Assembly (NCBI GenBank): GCA_023159155.1
Contig: JAJNNX010000002.1
Location: 1,116,001 to 1,180,000 of the forward strand
DNA from: Ustulina deusta
Taxonomy: Eukaryota; Ascomycota; Sordariomycetes; Xylariales; Xylariaceae
Direction of reading: 5' to 3'
DNA length: 64,000 nt
A model generated the notes under the pieces. The model saw nothing but the letters and a program-made list of their open reading frames with translations. It did not search any database and was not told where the DNA came from. A program made the translations under genes and the position numbers. This document shows, piece by piece, positions 43,574-54,706 of this stretch. How positions within the stretch are numbered: position 1 is the stretch's first letter; each line of letters opens with the position of its first letter.

Positions 43574-44292
43574 ATGAGTTTTGTCGCTCGTCGGGGTCTC
43601 TCAACCCTCATCCCGCCCAAGGTTTGTAGAACCAACCGCTCATTGTGATGCTGATGCTAACCCGTCTTCTCCAGGTTGCCTCGCCTAACGTACGTGTTCC
43701 TGTATATGTACCCTGATCTCCGATTATTCCCACGGTCCGACTGCTACTTTGACCCCAGTGTTGCGTGCGCATGGCCGCGAAGGCATAATTGGCTCGACGG
43801 CTTGAAAAAAATGACAAAAAGGATGGGGGGGATAAACTCGAAATAAGGATAGAGAGTCCTGACGGTTGTTTAGGCTATCGGCGCCGCCCCCGATGCTGTT
43901 CGTATGAAGCGTGTGGTAAACTTTTACCGGGGGCTCCCACGCGGCCCTGCTCCTGAGATCGCGCCCACTGGTCTCTTTGGCCGATACCAGGCAAAGCACT
44001 TTGGCAAGAACCCAACCGGAAAGCGTACGTCCGACACCTTTGATTATTCCACCCTTCTATTTTATTGGCGGCCGGGGGGCGGAGGGGCGGAGGGAGGGGG
44101 GGGAGAGGGCGGGATTCTTTATGCTAACATCTAATACTCTAGCCATTGTCCACGCCATTGCTCTTATCCTGGTTGTGGGATACCCAATGACCTATTACTT
44201 CCACCTCCGTAAGTCGGCGTCATGTAGGCGAGCCAGTTCTTAGTACCAGCTGCTAACCATGGGCAGGCCACCACAAGAACAACGCGCACTAG
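43574..44292 (+). CDS. atp17: ATP synthase subunit f, mitochondrial (Atp17)
   Basis: Five exons (43574-43621, 43675-43689, 43874-44024, 44143-44208, 44267-44292) encode 101 residues, the normal size. Exon 2 is only 15 bases and codes VASPN. The protein reads MSFVARRGLSTLIPPKVASP, RMKRVVNFYRGLPRGPAPE, GLFGRYQAKHFGKNPTGKP, then one transmembrane helix (HAIALILVVGYPMTYYFHL) and a His-rich end (RHHKNNAH). Subunit f belongs to the membrane Fo part and the stator of the mitochondrial F1Fo-ATP synthase, and is needed for dimer formation. All five exons join in phase with standard signals (GTACGT, GTAAGT; CTAAC branches). Confidence 0.96.
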
Positions 44293-45314
44293 ATATTGAG
44301 TACGGAATAGAAGGGTACAATGGATGTCATTGTATATAAGATGATTGGCGCTGCATTGTAGGCTGCCGTGTACTAGCAAAGCGAGAAGACCCTTTATCAT
44401 ATCATCATATCAAAATCAATTCCCTTTGTTCCAGTTCATGCGACCTAATGAGTTTTCTAACCGCCCGCCGTCTACACTTGGCGAACCGAATATTGGCGAT
44501 ATTGCGTTTTCTTATCTGATGTCCCAACTGCCTTTCATTTTCTTATTCACTTTTTTTTTTTCCTATTCGGCGGCTAGTTCTGTTTATGACCTGTGCTTTT
44601 GTGTTTGCTGTTTCATTTGAATATAGCGGAGAAACGCGAGTCGACTGTTGCCTTCCCCAAGCTGGGATACATAGAGGCACCTCTCTATAGGTACACATGT
44701 AGACATTGGTCGGTCTCGGCTGAGCCTCGTGTGGTTGGGTCGGCACAAAGAGGTCAGGGGAGTACTAGCTGGTTGCTGTAGGCTGTAGGCTGTAGCACAA
44801 TGAGTCACTGAATGCATAGAAAGGGCATTTATTTGTGGCGGCGCCAACTGCTAGTCGGCTCTGCGGCTGGCACCCGAAATTTCCGTCGGCTGGCAGCTGC
44901 TGACCCTCAGCCTCTCTAGTTTCTAGGCCCTTCTCCACTTTTTGCAGGTCGACCAAGAGCTTGGGACTCGCGGCAACTTTTGCAACCACCACGAAGGAAT
45001 ACCTTGCATCCTTTCGCTGTACCTTTCTATTTCCATTCTGTACACAATCACGCCTCCTACATCGAGTAGCGGGTCTGTTTTCCTTTCTGCGATTCACCTG
45101 GCGCATTGTTTGCGAGCGCGACTAATCACCCCCCGGGCCCCCGCGACTGACGCCAAGTACAAACCTTACAACACACCCATTTTCGACTCCGCTGATTTAC
45201 CCCGGATCATTCGACGACACAAGACGACACGTTTTTGTACCAACACGCATCCATACGCCCACACCTGTTGACCTCCCCAGCGACCAACTGCGCATCACGC
45301 CTGTCTACACCCGG
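44293..45314. other. Intergenic and 5' leader
   Basis: About 1 kb without a supported gene. The right part is C/T-rich and is likely the leader of the following long gene. Confidence 0.5.
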
Positions 45315-48300
45315 ATGATGGCTACGGAAGCCACTGTTGGAGGGCCTGTCGATGTATCTGTGAACGAGCCATCACTTGTGAGTATCTGTCGATTCCCGTC
45401 TTCTGCTTTTCGCCTCTCGCCTCGGCACCGTCTCTTCCCGTCTTTCTCCTCGGGTGCCTAGTCCGCGTGTAATCACGCTGCGCTGCCCATGCGCTTGACT
45501 GTCTTCGACTTGCCCTTTGAAACCTGTGGTAGAAAGGCGTCCGGTGCCCTCGGCATTTATTTCAAAGACCTGTCCTCGCTGACATTTGCGGCCTCTTCAG
45601 AACCAGCCTACTTCAACGGAGCCCGACTTTCAAAATGACGACCGATTGAACATTGCAGCGAGCAGAACGGTCGACGACATCGAGAATAAGCAGATCGCTG
45701 ATATTGTTGATGAACTGGTCAACTCCGCAGAGGCGAGCGTTAGTGACGGCTCGGACACTGAAGCATTCAAAACAGACCCTTCCAAGCCATCTAGTGAAAA
45801 GGGCCATGCGCGGTCCGCATCAACCGCCAAGAAGCCTCAGAGCTTCAAGTCTATTGCAGTAAACCGCACATATCTTGCGTCCAAGAACGCCACCAACTCA
45901 ACGTCGCGCCCTGAGTCTGCCGCCGGATCCGCCTCAACGACGCCCCAGCCTACCGTTTCATCCTCTGCCTCGCGCCTGAAGCTGGTTGCAAAATCGGGCA
46001 GTAACTTGGGTGGTGCTTCCAAGACCTTGAGTGTAAACGGAAAACCAGCTGGTGCCCCTGATCCAAGCTTAGTTTGGAATCGCAATCGCGGTATGCCCAA
46101 CCGCTTCCACTTACCCATCCTGTACTCCGTTTTTAATATACACATCTAATGACCATGTCTCTAGCACCTACTCAACCAGAAGCCAAGAAGCGTTCCGACG
46201 AGGAGTTGAAGCATGATGGTATTCACCTGGCGGATCGTCTCGGGCCTGAGGATCTGAAAGGCCAATCGAACTGGGCTGATATCGACGATGATGATGAATG
46301 GGCGCCGGACACCATAACGTGGACTGACGGCACCAAGATTACATTACCGCCGGCCGAAGAGACTCCAGCAAGCCCCATCGTCCAGCCTATAATTGTCGAT
46401 AAAGTTAAGAAAGATCCGATCCTCGTCCCTAAATCGAAGTCGCCGGCTCCTGTCTCTAGTGCATCTGGATCTCCCTCTATCAAACACGGCGTCTTGGCCT
46501 CGGGGAAGGGCCTTGTCTTGAAAGGTGCTCCAGAGAAGCCTACCTTGGTTGTGAAACCACCAGCGCCCCCTGGTCCTGTGAAATCTCCGTGGGCTCCTCT
46601 ACCGCCGGTTGAGAAAGTGCCTCCGGTGGCTATGGAACTGCCGAGTCAAGCACCATCTTCACGATACCCGTTGCGTGATGCATCCAACGCTAAGAGCGCT
46701 ACACCACCACCTACGAAAGAAATTGCAGCAGACGATTTCAGCAGGAACTATCGCGATGGGCCATTTAATCCTAGCCGGGAGCTCTTCAACTCTCAATCTG
46801 GCCGCTATGAACCCGTGTCTGATCGTAGAGGTTCTCGAAATGATATTCACGCTCGTCAACCGGCTCTATTGCAGCGTCAAGCTCATAACGAGCAGCAGGG
46901 ACCCGCAGAGCCTTCGGCCGCTTTTCAAACAAGCCGAAATAGTGTGCAGGAAGGACCATACGGCCGTCGTCGCGGGTCTTCTAATGTGAGTGGAGGAAGT
47001 GGTCATCTGGCGCACCGCATTGGAGGGAAGCCCCACGACATGCCGCCACCACCCGAGCTTGGCTTAAACCAAGGACAACCGCATCTACCACGTTCTGGTT
47101 CGATTCCTGGCAGTGCTGAGAGCCCTGTCTTGTCACAAACATTCCCGTCTGCTAATATCCAATCGAACCAACGCGTACACCCACCTCCGCCATATCAGCC
47201 ACTGTTATCACCTCACCAAGCTCACGCAGTGCCATACCAGAACGTTTATAACCAGGAGCTACCGCAGGTCGATTCAGACTGGGAAACGGCTCAAAAGGAG
47301 TATATGAGGCAGAAACGAGAGGAGGCAGTTAGGCGGCGGCTGGAGGAGGAAACTCGCGAGGAAGCAGCGAAGCAAGCACGTATTGCTGAAAAACTGAAAG
47401 CTCTTGGACCAGCCCCCGAGCGCAAGAGCGCTAAGAAAGACACGCCTAGTGTTATTCAAAGAACAGAAATTCCTACTGCTCTCGCCCTACGGTCTAAGGC
47501 AATATCTGACACAAAGGCAACAGCTGATCCTATACCAACCATAGCAACTAATTCAGAGGCTAAGGTCGAGAAGCCTGTTGCAATCGATACTGCATCAAAG
47601 GAGGCCGCTGAACCAGATTTGCGTGTCACAAATGGATCCGTAAAGCCGTCGATAGATTATGAACAGACCCGAATGCCTTCAGCTCAACCAGTAGCTGGTG
47701 CACATGGCCAATCCGCAGCGCCGTGGTCTGAGGCATCTCAACGTTCGGATCGTTTCCAGACCTGGACCAGCAGCCATCAGAATGTTTTACGAAATGTGTG
47801 GGGGGCACCTGGAAATGATAGGTCACTAGGCAACGGAACATTCAATGCTGATATTGGACCTCTGTCCGATTCACATGGAGCCACGGGCGCTAATATGATC
47901 CACCGTCCCGCGCCGATAGCACCACCACGATCTGCTCCTCAGGCACCGCAATCCGAGGCCCAGCCGAACCGTCTCCCTCCTATTGGACCCCCGCGTGCAC
48001 AACCTAACCCTGCGAACGCCTGGAAGACGTTCGATATCAAAGCTGACGATGAACGAAGACGAGTGGAGAGAATCAAGCAGAGGGAGGCGCTGAGCGAGAA
48101 GGCCTCGGGGCCTACTTTTACAGATACTTGGCGTTCGGTGGATCTAAACGGGGACGGCAAACGCAGCTCCGTTGGAACATATGTTCAGTCGCATGGAGAA
48201 CCCTCAACCGATTTGCAAGAGTCCGAGAAACACCCAGAAGTTGGAAGGCCAGCGGTAGCCCCCTCTTCAACTACCGCGCCACCGACAGGCCCTTCAGCAC

Positions 48301-49343
48301 AGACCCGCTCTGGTTCTCGCTTTTTCCCCTCATCGAAGGATGTCCCGCCTTCTACGCAACCGTCGCCACGGTCAAAGTCGCCTACGCCACCCCCACCGAC
48401 AGCCGATGGTCACCCAGTATACGACGGCGATGCTACTAAGCCTCATGTCGCACTCCCTCCCTTGAGGCCGAGGGTTAGGCTCCCTCCGTCCGCTCAACCA
48501 GCTGCTCCTGGCCCCATCGCACCTCCTTCTAAACAGCCACCTGTGTCATTCGCAGCCGCAGCTGCATCCAATGTTCCATCGAGGGTACCTGATGCAAATA
48601 TATCTGGACGTCCGGTAAGCCGAGGTCGAGGTTTTAGTGGGATTCCTCAGAAGCCTCATGAGATTGCCTCTCAGGAGAATTGGCAAAGCAAGATTAATAA
48701 TCTTATGGGGAAGAAGTCTACTTCTCCAGCCAAATGTATCCCTTTGGGCTCCTCAATGACGGACTCACTTGAGTCCTCACGATCGCATGATTCCATGGAC
48801 GTCCCTATTCTCTCCCCTTCTGGCACTGACTCTACGGAAGATAGCTCGTTTACGAGTAAGGAGATGGCTGAGGAATGTTTTGGAGAGCAGGAAATGGGAT
48901 CCCTTCCCGCTGTGCGCCTACCAACAGATACTCCAGACGCCGCATGGCAACCTGTGGAGCCCAATTGGTTCCCTGCCCCGACCGAATTGCAAGTCTACTC
49001 TGCTGGTTGTGAGCCCTTTAAGTTTAGTTTCGAATATGTTCATGGCAAAAGTGTCATTCGTATATCTGCTCCCGGCATGGCTGATGCCAAAACTGTGATT
49101 GCCCCCTTGCTCAATCCCCGATCCGGAAGCAACCCTCGGCGTGCGGGTCCCCGTACCGGAGGTTCTCGACATCCTCCTCGACCTAGTCGTCGGGGCGGCC
49201 GAGACCCGTCAGACCACGCTGGCGATCATAGTACGGCATCGCCTTCAAGCCGGCCCGTATCTAGTCGTGGAGCGCGTAACTTTCGACTGCGTGGGGAAAC
49301 CTGGGGTAGACAGGTACCTTCGGCATCTGCAGCGCAGTCTTAA
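45315..49343 (+). CDS. Very long disordered protein of unknown function
   Basis: Three exons (45315-45377, 45601-46090, 46165-49343) encode 1243 residues, nearly all low-complexity: Pro, Ser, Ala, Gln and Lys rich. One conserved-looking block sits at about 205-240: WADIDDDDEWAPDTITWTDG. A charged helical segment (about 555-610, EYMRQKREEAVRRRLEEETR) is predicted to be a coiled coil. Repeated short acidic/aromatic motifs (AWKTFDIKADDERRRVERIK, TWRSVDLNG) recur in the second half. The end is Arg/Gly/Ser-rich. The acidic WADxDDDDEWAP block recalls fungal RNA- or translation-associated proteins, but I cannot name the family. The two introns are well defined (GTGAGT, GTATGC donors). Confidence 0.85.
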
Positions 49344-51065
49344 TATAGGCTTCAAGTTGACAAATCCGCTTGAAAGCAAGCTCCGACGACTACAATTATT
49401 TCCACTACAGGAAATTCTCTCGACACCACGTATCCACTTTTCTATCTACCCCACGATGTTGCGGACACACCTCGTCAGCTTCTTACCTGCGGAAATCCGA
49501 GCAATACTCGGATAGCAGTGTGTATAAGTAATCAATTCAGCACTTGTTCCTGATATAGTGCACTGCACATTTTCAGACGAAATTTCGTGCTACGCGTTTT
49601 ACTTTCGTCCCTGCAAGCCACTTTTCCCATTCGGTTTAACGATGGTGACGAATACGGGAATCTGATCTAACATGTCGCCTACTTACAAAAGGGCCATCTG
49701 TTTTCACCGTCATGATGTCTCAAGCCTCAAGGCGGCTATATTGTAGCCTTATTGGAGTTGACGGGTCAAGGAGATGGAAAAGGGAACGGACAGCCTACAT
49801 CGGTGGCGACCGAACACGTGTCTTCATGTCTAATAACATCTTCGGTATGACCTTAGCGGGTGTATCTGGCTTGGGAAAGGGCACTCTTTCCACCTCATGG
49901 AATGCAGCGAATGGGTGTGAGGCTTTCTCCAGCGGCAAGGCATACTCACTACTGCCGTGGTTGGACCCCTTTCTCTCTCCCCCTTTCTTCTGACGGATGT
50001 GCGTGGTATGGTAATGGTTTGTCCGACTGGTGCAATGACGCGAAATACATTGGGTGCGTAAGGGGCACTTTGATCTCCCCCGGTAGGGACCCGAACTTTT
50101 GCTCTGCGTTTTCGCCTGACCCAAGACACATGTTTGTCTGTGTTGCGTTCACACTAACCTAGCTCAGCAACAGAAAGCTTGCTAGACCAGCTCGCTGGTT
50201 AAAAAGACGGACGCATGACAACACTCTGGACAGATGAACGAATAGGTAGCAATCAACAAGACAAAACGTTTTCATAAAAGAAACTCCCCAACATAATCAC
50301 ATGCCTGTTGCAATGTAACCCATGATCATGACATGGAAATGTTGATCTAAGAGCCATGTGTCTATGTTGATTATAGCCCAAGCGCACTCCCAGTTAGATA
50401 AGTTTTGAACTCGGTGAGTATTAAGAAAGGCATCAAGATTTGACATCCGAGACCCAGCTTGTTGCTATCCAAGGGATGGATGAAGAGGAGCAGCACTCTA
50501 GATGCGGAAGCAGCTTAGCGGAATTGGCTATAATGTGACAAAGGAGTTTGTATGATACACATGTAGTAGGCATTTATTTATATTGCCTAAGAGGATGTAT
50601 CAAGGGCATTTTAATTGTTGTTTGTGACCGCCTTCAGGAGGCACCATACATGATGCCGGAAGGTGCTGTGCATGTGGAGAATGCCGGTTGCCTGTTACAT
50701 GCATATCCTGCTTAAACTGGTAGGCTATCACGTGTCAGAGGATTGATCATCGAAATGAGCCCCCTAAAGATGCTTGGCGCATTAGGTATGATGCACTGTG
50801 ATGGCCCTGTAGCCTAGGTATCCACTAGCACCCGACAGCACGCTCTGAATTCGCCAAGTGCAGTGCATTACCTACCTAACCTACCTTATCTGAGTGGGTT
50901 CCCAGGTTGCTTGGAGGGATTCTCAAGCTTCAACTAGGTATTCCAATTTTCCTCCAAGTCGTTTCACATCGCGACGGTTCGAGCTCTGACATCGCGTTGC
51001 TCATTCCCATTCCTTTGCCATCTCTCTTCCTTCGCGACACCACAGTCACACGAAATCTGCCCAAG
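49344..51065. other. Intergenic (1.7 kb)
   Basis: No supported gene. Overlapping ORFs near 49795-50160 on both strands lack recognisable features. Contains ACCTACCTAACCTACCTT at about 50870. Confidence 0.45.
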
Positions 51066-52386
51066 ATGGACTTCAAGGCTTTCGGCAACAGCCTCAGGTG
51101 AGTTGGTCAAGCCAAGCTCCCTCATCGTCATAGCCTCATCCATCATCAAGATGAAGGGGAGCTTCGTTGCTAATACGCACTCTAACCTAGCAACATTGGG
51201 TCTCAGATCACCCCATCCCTCTCTCGTACTTTTCAGTACACCAAAGAACAACTCGGGCAAGCCGAGGATAAGGTCGGCATTTTGGAGCCAGTCAGTGTAT
51301 CGTCCCGGTAGTTAATCAATCATGCTTTGCAGACCCAGCTCCCTCCCGACTACATCGACCTCGAGAAGCGCGTCGACGCCCTGAAGCAAGTCCATCAGAA
51401 ATTGCTTGCCGTGACGTGAGTGTCGAAGAACAAAGAGATTGCCCCCGCGCTGGAGATGAGGACTAACCGGCTGGCCGTGTTCTAGCTCTCAATACTCGAA
51501 CGAAGCTTACGACTACCCACCCAACATCAAGGAGACCTTCCAGGACCTTGGTCGCACTGTCAGCGAGAAGGTTCAACTACTCTCCGTGGCATCCACTCCT
51601 GCCGAAGCGCAGGCCGCTTTGACTGCCCCTCCGTCCGCGAAGCCCCAGCCAAAGACATTCAACCATGCCATCGCCCGTGCTAGTTTGGCAAGCTCCCAAC
51701 TGCTCCACCAGCAACATACTGGTGCTGGCGAAGACCCCCTGGCCACTGCTCTGGAGAAATATGCGCTGGCCGAGGAACGTGTCGGCGAGGCTCGTCTTGC
51801 ACAGGATGCGCAGATTCAGAGTAGGTTCTTAGCTGGGTGGAACACCACTTTGAACACGAACTTGATGTTCGCCACGCGCGCACGCAGGGCCGTCGAGAAA
51901 GCCCGCCTGACTTTGGACTCTGTCAAGTCCCGAGTCAAGGGCACAACTTGGAAGATGGGAGGCATGTTGCCTCGCGACGAGCACCCGACCTCCGAGGAGC
52001 TACCCCCCGAGGCGCAAGAGGAGATCGAGAAGGCCGAGGACGAATTTGTTACCCAGACTGAAGAAGCCGTTGGTGTTATGAAGAACGTACGTCGTCTCTG
52101 CAAAGCCATTGTTGGTGTGACCTGTGACCTGTGACCTGGGCTAATTTCCGTTACTAGGTGCTTGACACGCCCGAACCGCTCCGCAACCTGGCAGAGCTTA
52201 TCGCGGCTCAAGTTGAGTATCACAAGAAGGCTTACGAGATCCTAAACGAACTAGCTCCTGTCATCGAGGGTCTCCAGCTTCAGCAAGAGGTACGTCATTG
52301 CAAACGGGCGCGCCTAATGAGTACGGCTTGCTGACTAAACATAACTACAGGAAAACTATCGCAAGAGCCGCGAAAGTGCCTCCTAG
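51066..52386 (+). CDS. gvp36: BAR-domain protein (Gvp36-like)
   Basis: Six exons (51066-51097, 51191-51272, 51333-51415, 51486-52086, 52158-52289, 52351-52386) encode 321 residues. The N-terminus MDFKAFGNSLSNIGSQITPS, then SRTFQYTKEQLGQAEDKTQLP and DLEKRVDALKQVHQKLLAVT, matches the Gvp36/BAR start. The long helical core continues through QYSNEAYDYPPNIKETF, HQQHTGAGEDPLATALEKYA, RRAVEKARLTLDSVKSR and PLRNLAELIAAQVEYHKKAY. BAR domains are dimeric curved helices that bind and bend membranes. Yeast Gvp36 is a Golgi- and vesicle-associated protein involved in endocytosis and vacuole integrity. All introns are 60-93 bp and keep frame. Confidence 0.95.
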
Positions 52387-53037
52387 ACGATGGGCGTCAA
52401 CGCCGATAATAACATGCACCTCCTGTCATCCTGTTGGTAAATCTGTTAGGTCCTCGCGAACACCGACCCCTGAGGCGTTCTAGTGTGTCGGAATGGTGAA
52501 GGATATTTCCGAATTCATTGATTCTGCTTGATGTTCCACTTCAAGGTGTTGTTAGTCAGCCCGTAGTACCTAGACAAGAGTGCAAACCTCGAAACATGCG
52601 GGGCCGGCCTATTTTCTTTAATGCATGTTTCAAGCTCTATTTTTATTACGAGACCACTCGCGCTCGTGCTCGTGCAGTTTGAGGAAGCGGCCAGAAGAAA
52701 GAACTGGATGGAGGCTATTGTTAGCGTACTTGCGAGGATTCGTGGAATGACGGACAGTCTCTGTAAAAGGTGGGCTCCCATTGGGCAGTTGCAGGGGGGG
52801 GGGGGGGGTTATGGCGCACTCACGTGATTTTGAACTCTGGCCAAACCTAGGTAGTAGGTACCCTCTGATGTTCCCTCGGGAAGCGCCAATAGGTACCGTA
52901 CTGCCTGGTGGTAGGTATTACAGGTAGTATACAGCAGATAGGTATTAGGTACTATTCCCAGGGGAGCGAGTGATTCAGTGCTTGACCTTCTGTTCGACCT
53001 TCACGCCACGCAATTGAACACCACAACACCGTCCACA
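52387..53037. other. Intergenic with G15 run
   Basis: No gene. Holds a run of 15 G (52794-52808) and a dense group of TAGGTA/GGTACC motifs (about 52848-52950) just before NDUFA5. Confidence 0.5.
52794..52808 (+). repeat. G15 homopolymer
   Basis: Fifteen consecutive G residues. Such runs are prone to slippage and to assembly or sequencing error, and could form a G-quadruplex. Confidence 0.8.
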
Positions 53038-53893
53038 ATGCGGCGGACACTCCGACTCCTCGCCAATGTCAAACCCGCGCGCTACCTCGAGGCGGGCAAC
53101 CCGACCGGCCTGACCGGCCTGTACACCCACAGCTCGCCGCGCTCGTCCCTGCTGTTCCTGTACGCCAGCACCCTCGAGAAGCTGCAGAAGTTCCCGGAGT
53201 CGTCGCTGTACCGCAAATCCATCGAGGCCCAGACGAAACACCGCATGGCTATCGTTGCGGCCGCCGAACCCCCGGGACACAAGGAGTGGACCGAGCGCGC
53301 GCAGAAGGCCATCGAGGAGAACCCCGAGCAGTTCAGTCTCGCGACGGGCGCCAAGCTCGACGGTGCCGACGCCATCAAGGCCATCTCTGGCGGCGGTATC
53401 TTCGTTCACCGCGCCAATCCCCAGCCCAAGGACATTCGGTACGAAGAGTGGGATGGCGAGCCTGACGAGGGCGAGGGGAGCGAGGGACTGCGTGGTCCCG
53501 AGGAGCGTGAGCACCCCAGCCTCGACGCCGTGTACGACAGGAAGCCACTAGAGATTCCGGACAAGGTCCAATGGGAGCCTGAGCCACAGATGACTGCCGA
53601 TCAGTACGTTGCGCTCTCGCGATGGGCAGGTGCGCCTATGGCTGGTTACTGACACACAAGGTTTTGCTTAGGGTTGAGGAGATTGAGAACAAGATTGGCG
53701 CCGGTCTGATCGAAGAGGTGGTGCAGATGGCCGAGAGCGAACTCAAGCTCATCGATATCATGTATGAGGCGAAGGTGTACGTGCTCCAACCACACATGGG
53801 AACATATGTACAAAGCTAACTAGACGCAGATGGGAGAGTCTAGAAGAGAAGCCGCCCGCGGGTCAGTGGGAATATTTCGAGCGAAAGGCGTAA
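53038..53893 (+). CDS. NDUFA5: Mitochondrial complex I subunit NDUFA5 (29.9 kDa in fungi)
   Basis: Three exons (53038-53603, 53672-53776, 53830-53893) encode 244 residues. It begins MRRTLRLLANVKPARYLEAG, a basic presequence-like region. The ETC complex I 5 domain follows: TGLTGLYTHSSPRSSLLFLY, LEKLQKFPESSLYRKSIEA, then RANPQPKDIRYEEWDGEPD. The fungal C-terminal extension (VEEIENKIGAGLIEEVVQMA, WESLEEKPPAGQWEYFE) is complete. NDUFA5 sits in the peripheral arm of NADH:ubiquinone oxidoreductase. The second donor used (GTACGT at 53777) gives V-W-E-S in frame. Confidence 0.95.
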
Positions 53894-54706
53894 TAAGTCA
53901 TTCGTCGCAGGCGGAACGAGAACAGAATATCCACCAAAACTTAGATGTGTGCGTCAGTAGAGGGCGGGTGCATTTGATCGCATTGTACATACAAACCAAT
54001 GGTGATTCCCTCGCGCATACCTCTGTAAATGGCATGTGAAGTACTACATCGACTCTACCGATTGGTTTCAAGGAGGCATTGGAGCATGCCTGGTCCCCAA
54101 GCATGTAAACGGGTTGAGATGCGAATTGGAGGCATCCAGAATCAGATCGCTACCATGCAAGCTTCCTCTGCCGGGCTGCACCAAGATAGCAAGTAAGACC
54201 CCCTGATGCGATCGAGACATAATGGATACAAAAGATCGGTTTCTAGCACGCCTACCGATTTGCTATTACAATTTATGTTCATAGAAGGGCGGATTTCGAG
54301 CTAGTGTTTCCAAGGCTAGGTAGGTAGTTAACTGGACGAAGTGTGGAAGTTGTATTACCTGCTTAAAGGTTTCTCAAAATGTAGAGAATTTTGTTTTTCA
54401 CATTTAGCTGTGGACATTATTTTCGATATCTCTCAGAGTAGCCCGTCCTTAGTGTGCATCGGCGAGGCCGAGAGATGTTGTTGGTATACTGTACAGTATA
54501 GAAGATCACAGGCCTGACCTCACACTACCCACCTTTCCGACTCCAAAAGAATTTCGTCTAATAGCTTCTTCATCTTGATTCACCTACTTACATCCGCCAC
54601 AGACCGGCCCACTTCCTCCAAGATCCGGAGACATTGAGATTTATATGTCAAGACAAATTTCTATCCGAACCAAATTCGCGGAGCAAGGAATAATCCCGGC
54701 CAGTCC
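53894..54706. other. Intergenic
   Basis: About 810 bp between two plus-strand genes. Contains TAGGTAGGTAG at 54317-54327. No gene seen. Confidence 0.5.

Noticed and set aside
49099..49515. Alternative frame at the end of the long disordered protein, running past its stop
   Set aside because: It is open and hydrophobic, but the in-frame C-terminus (Arg/Gly/Ser-rich) fits the rest of the protein and no splice pair leads into the alternative frame.
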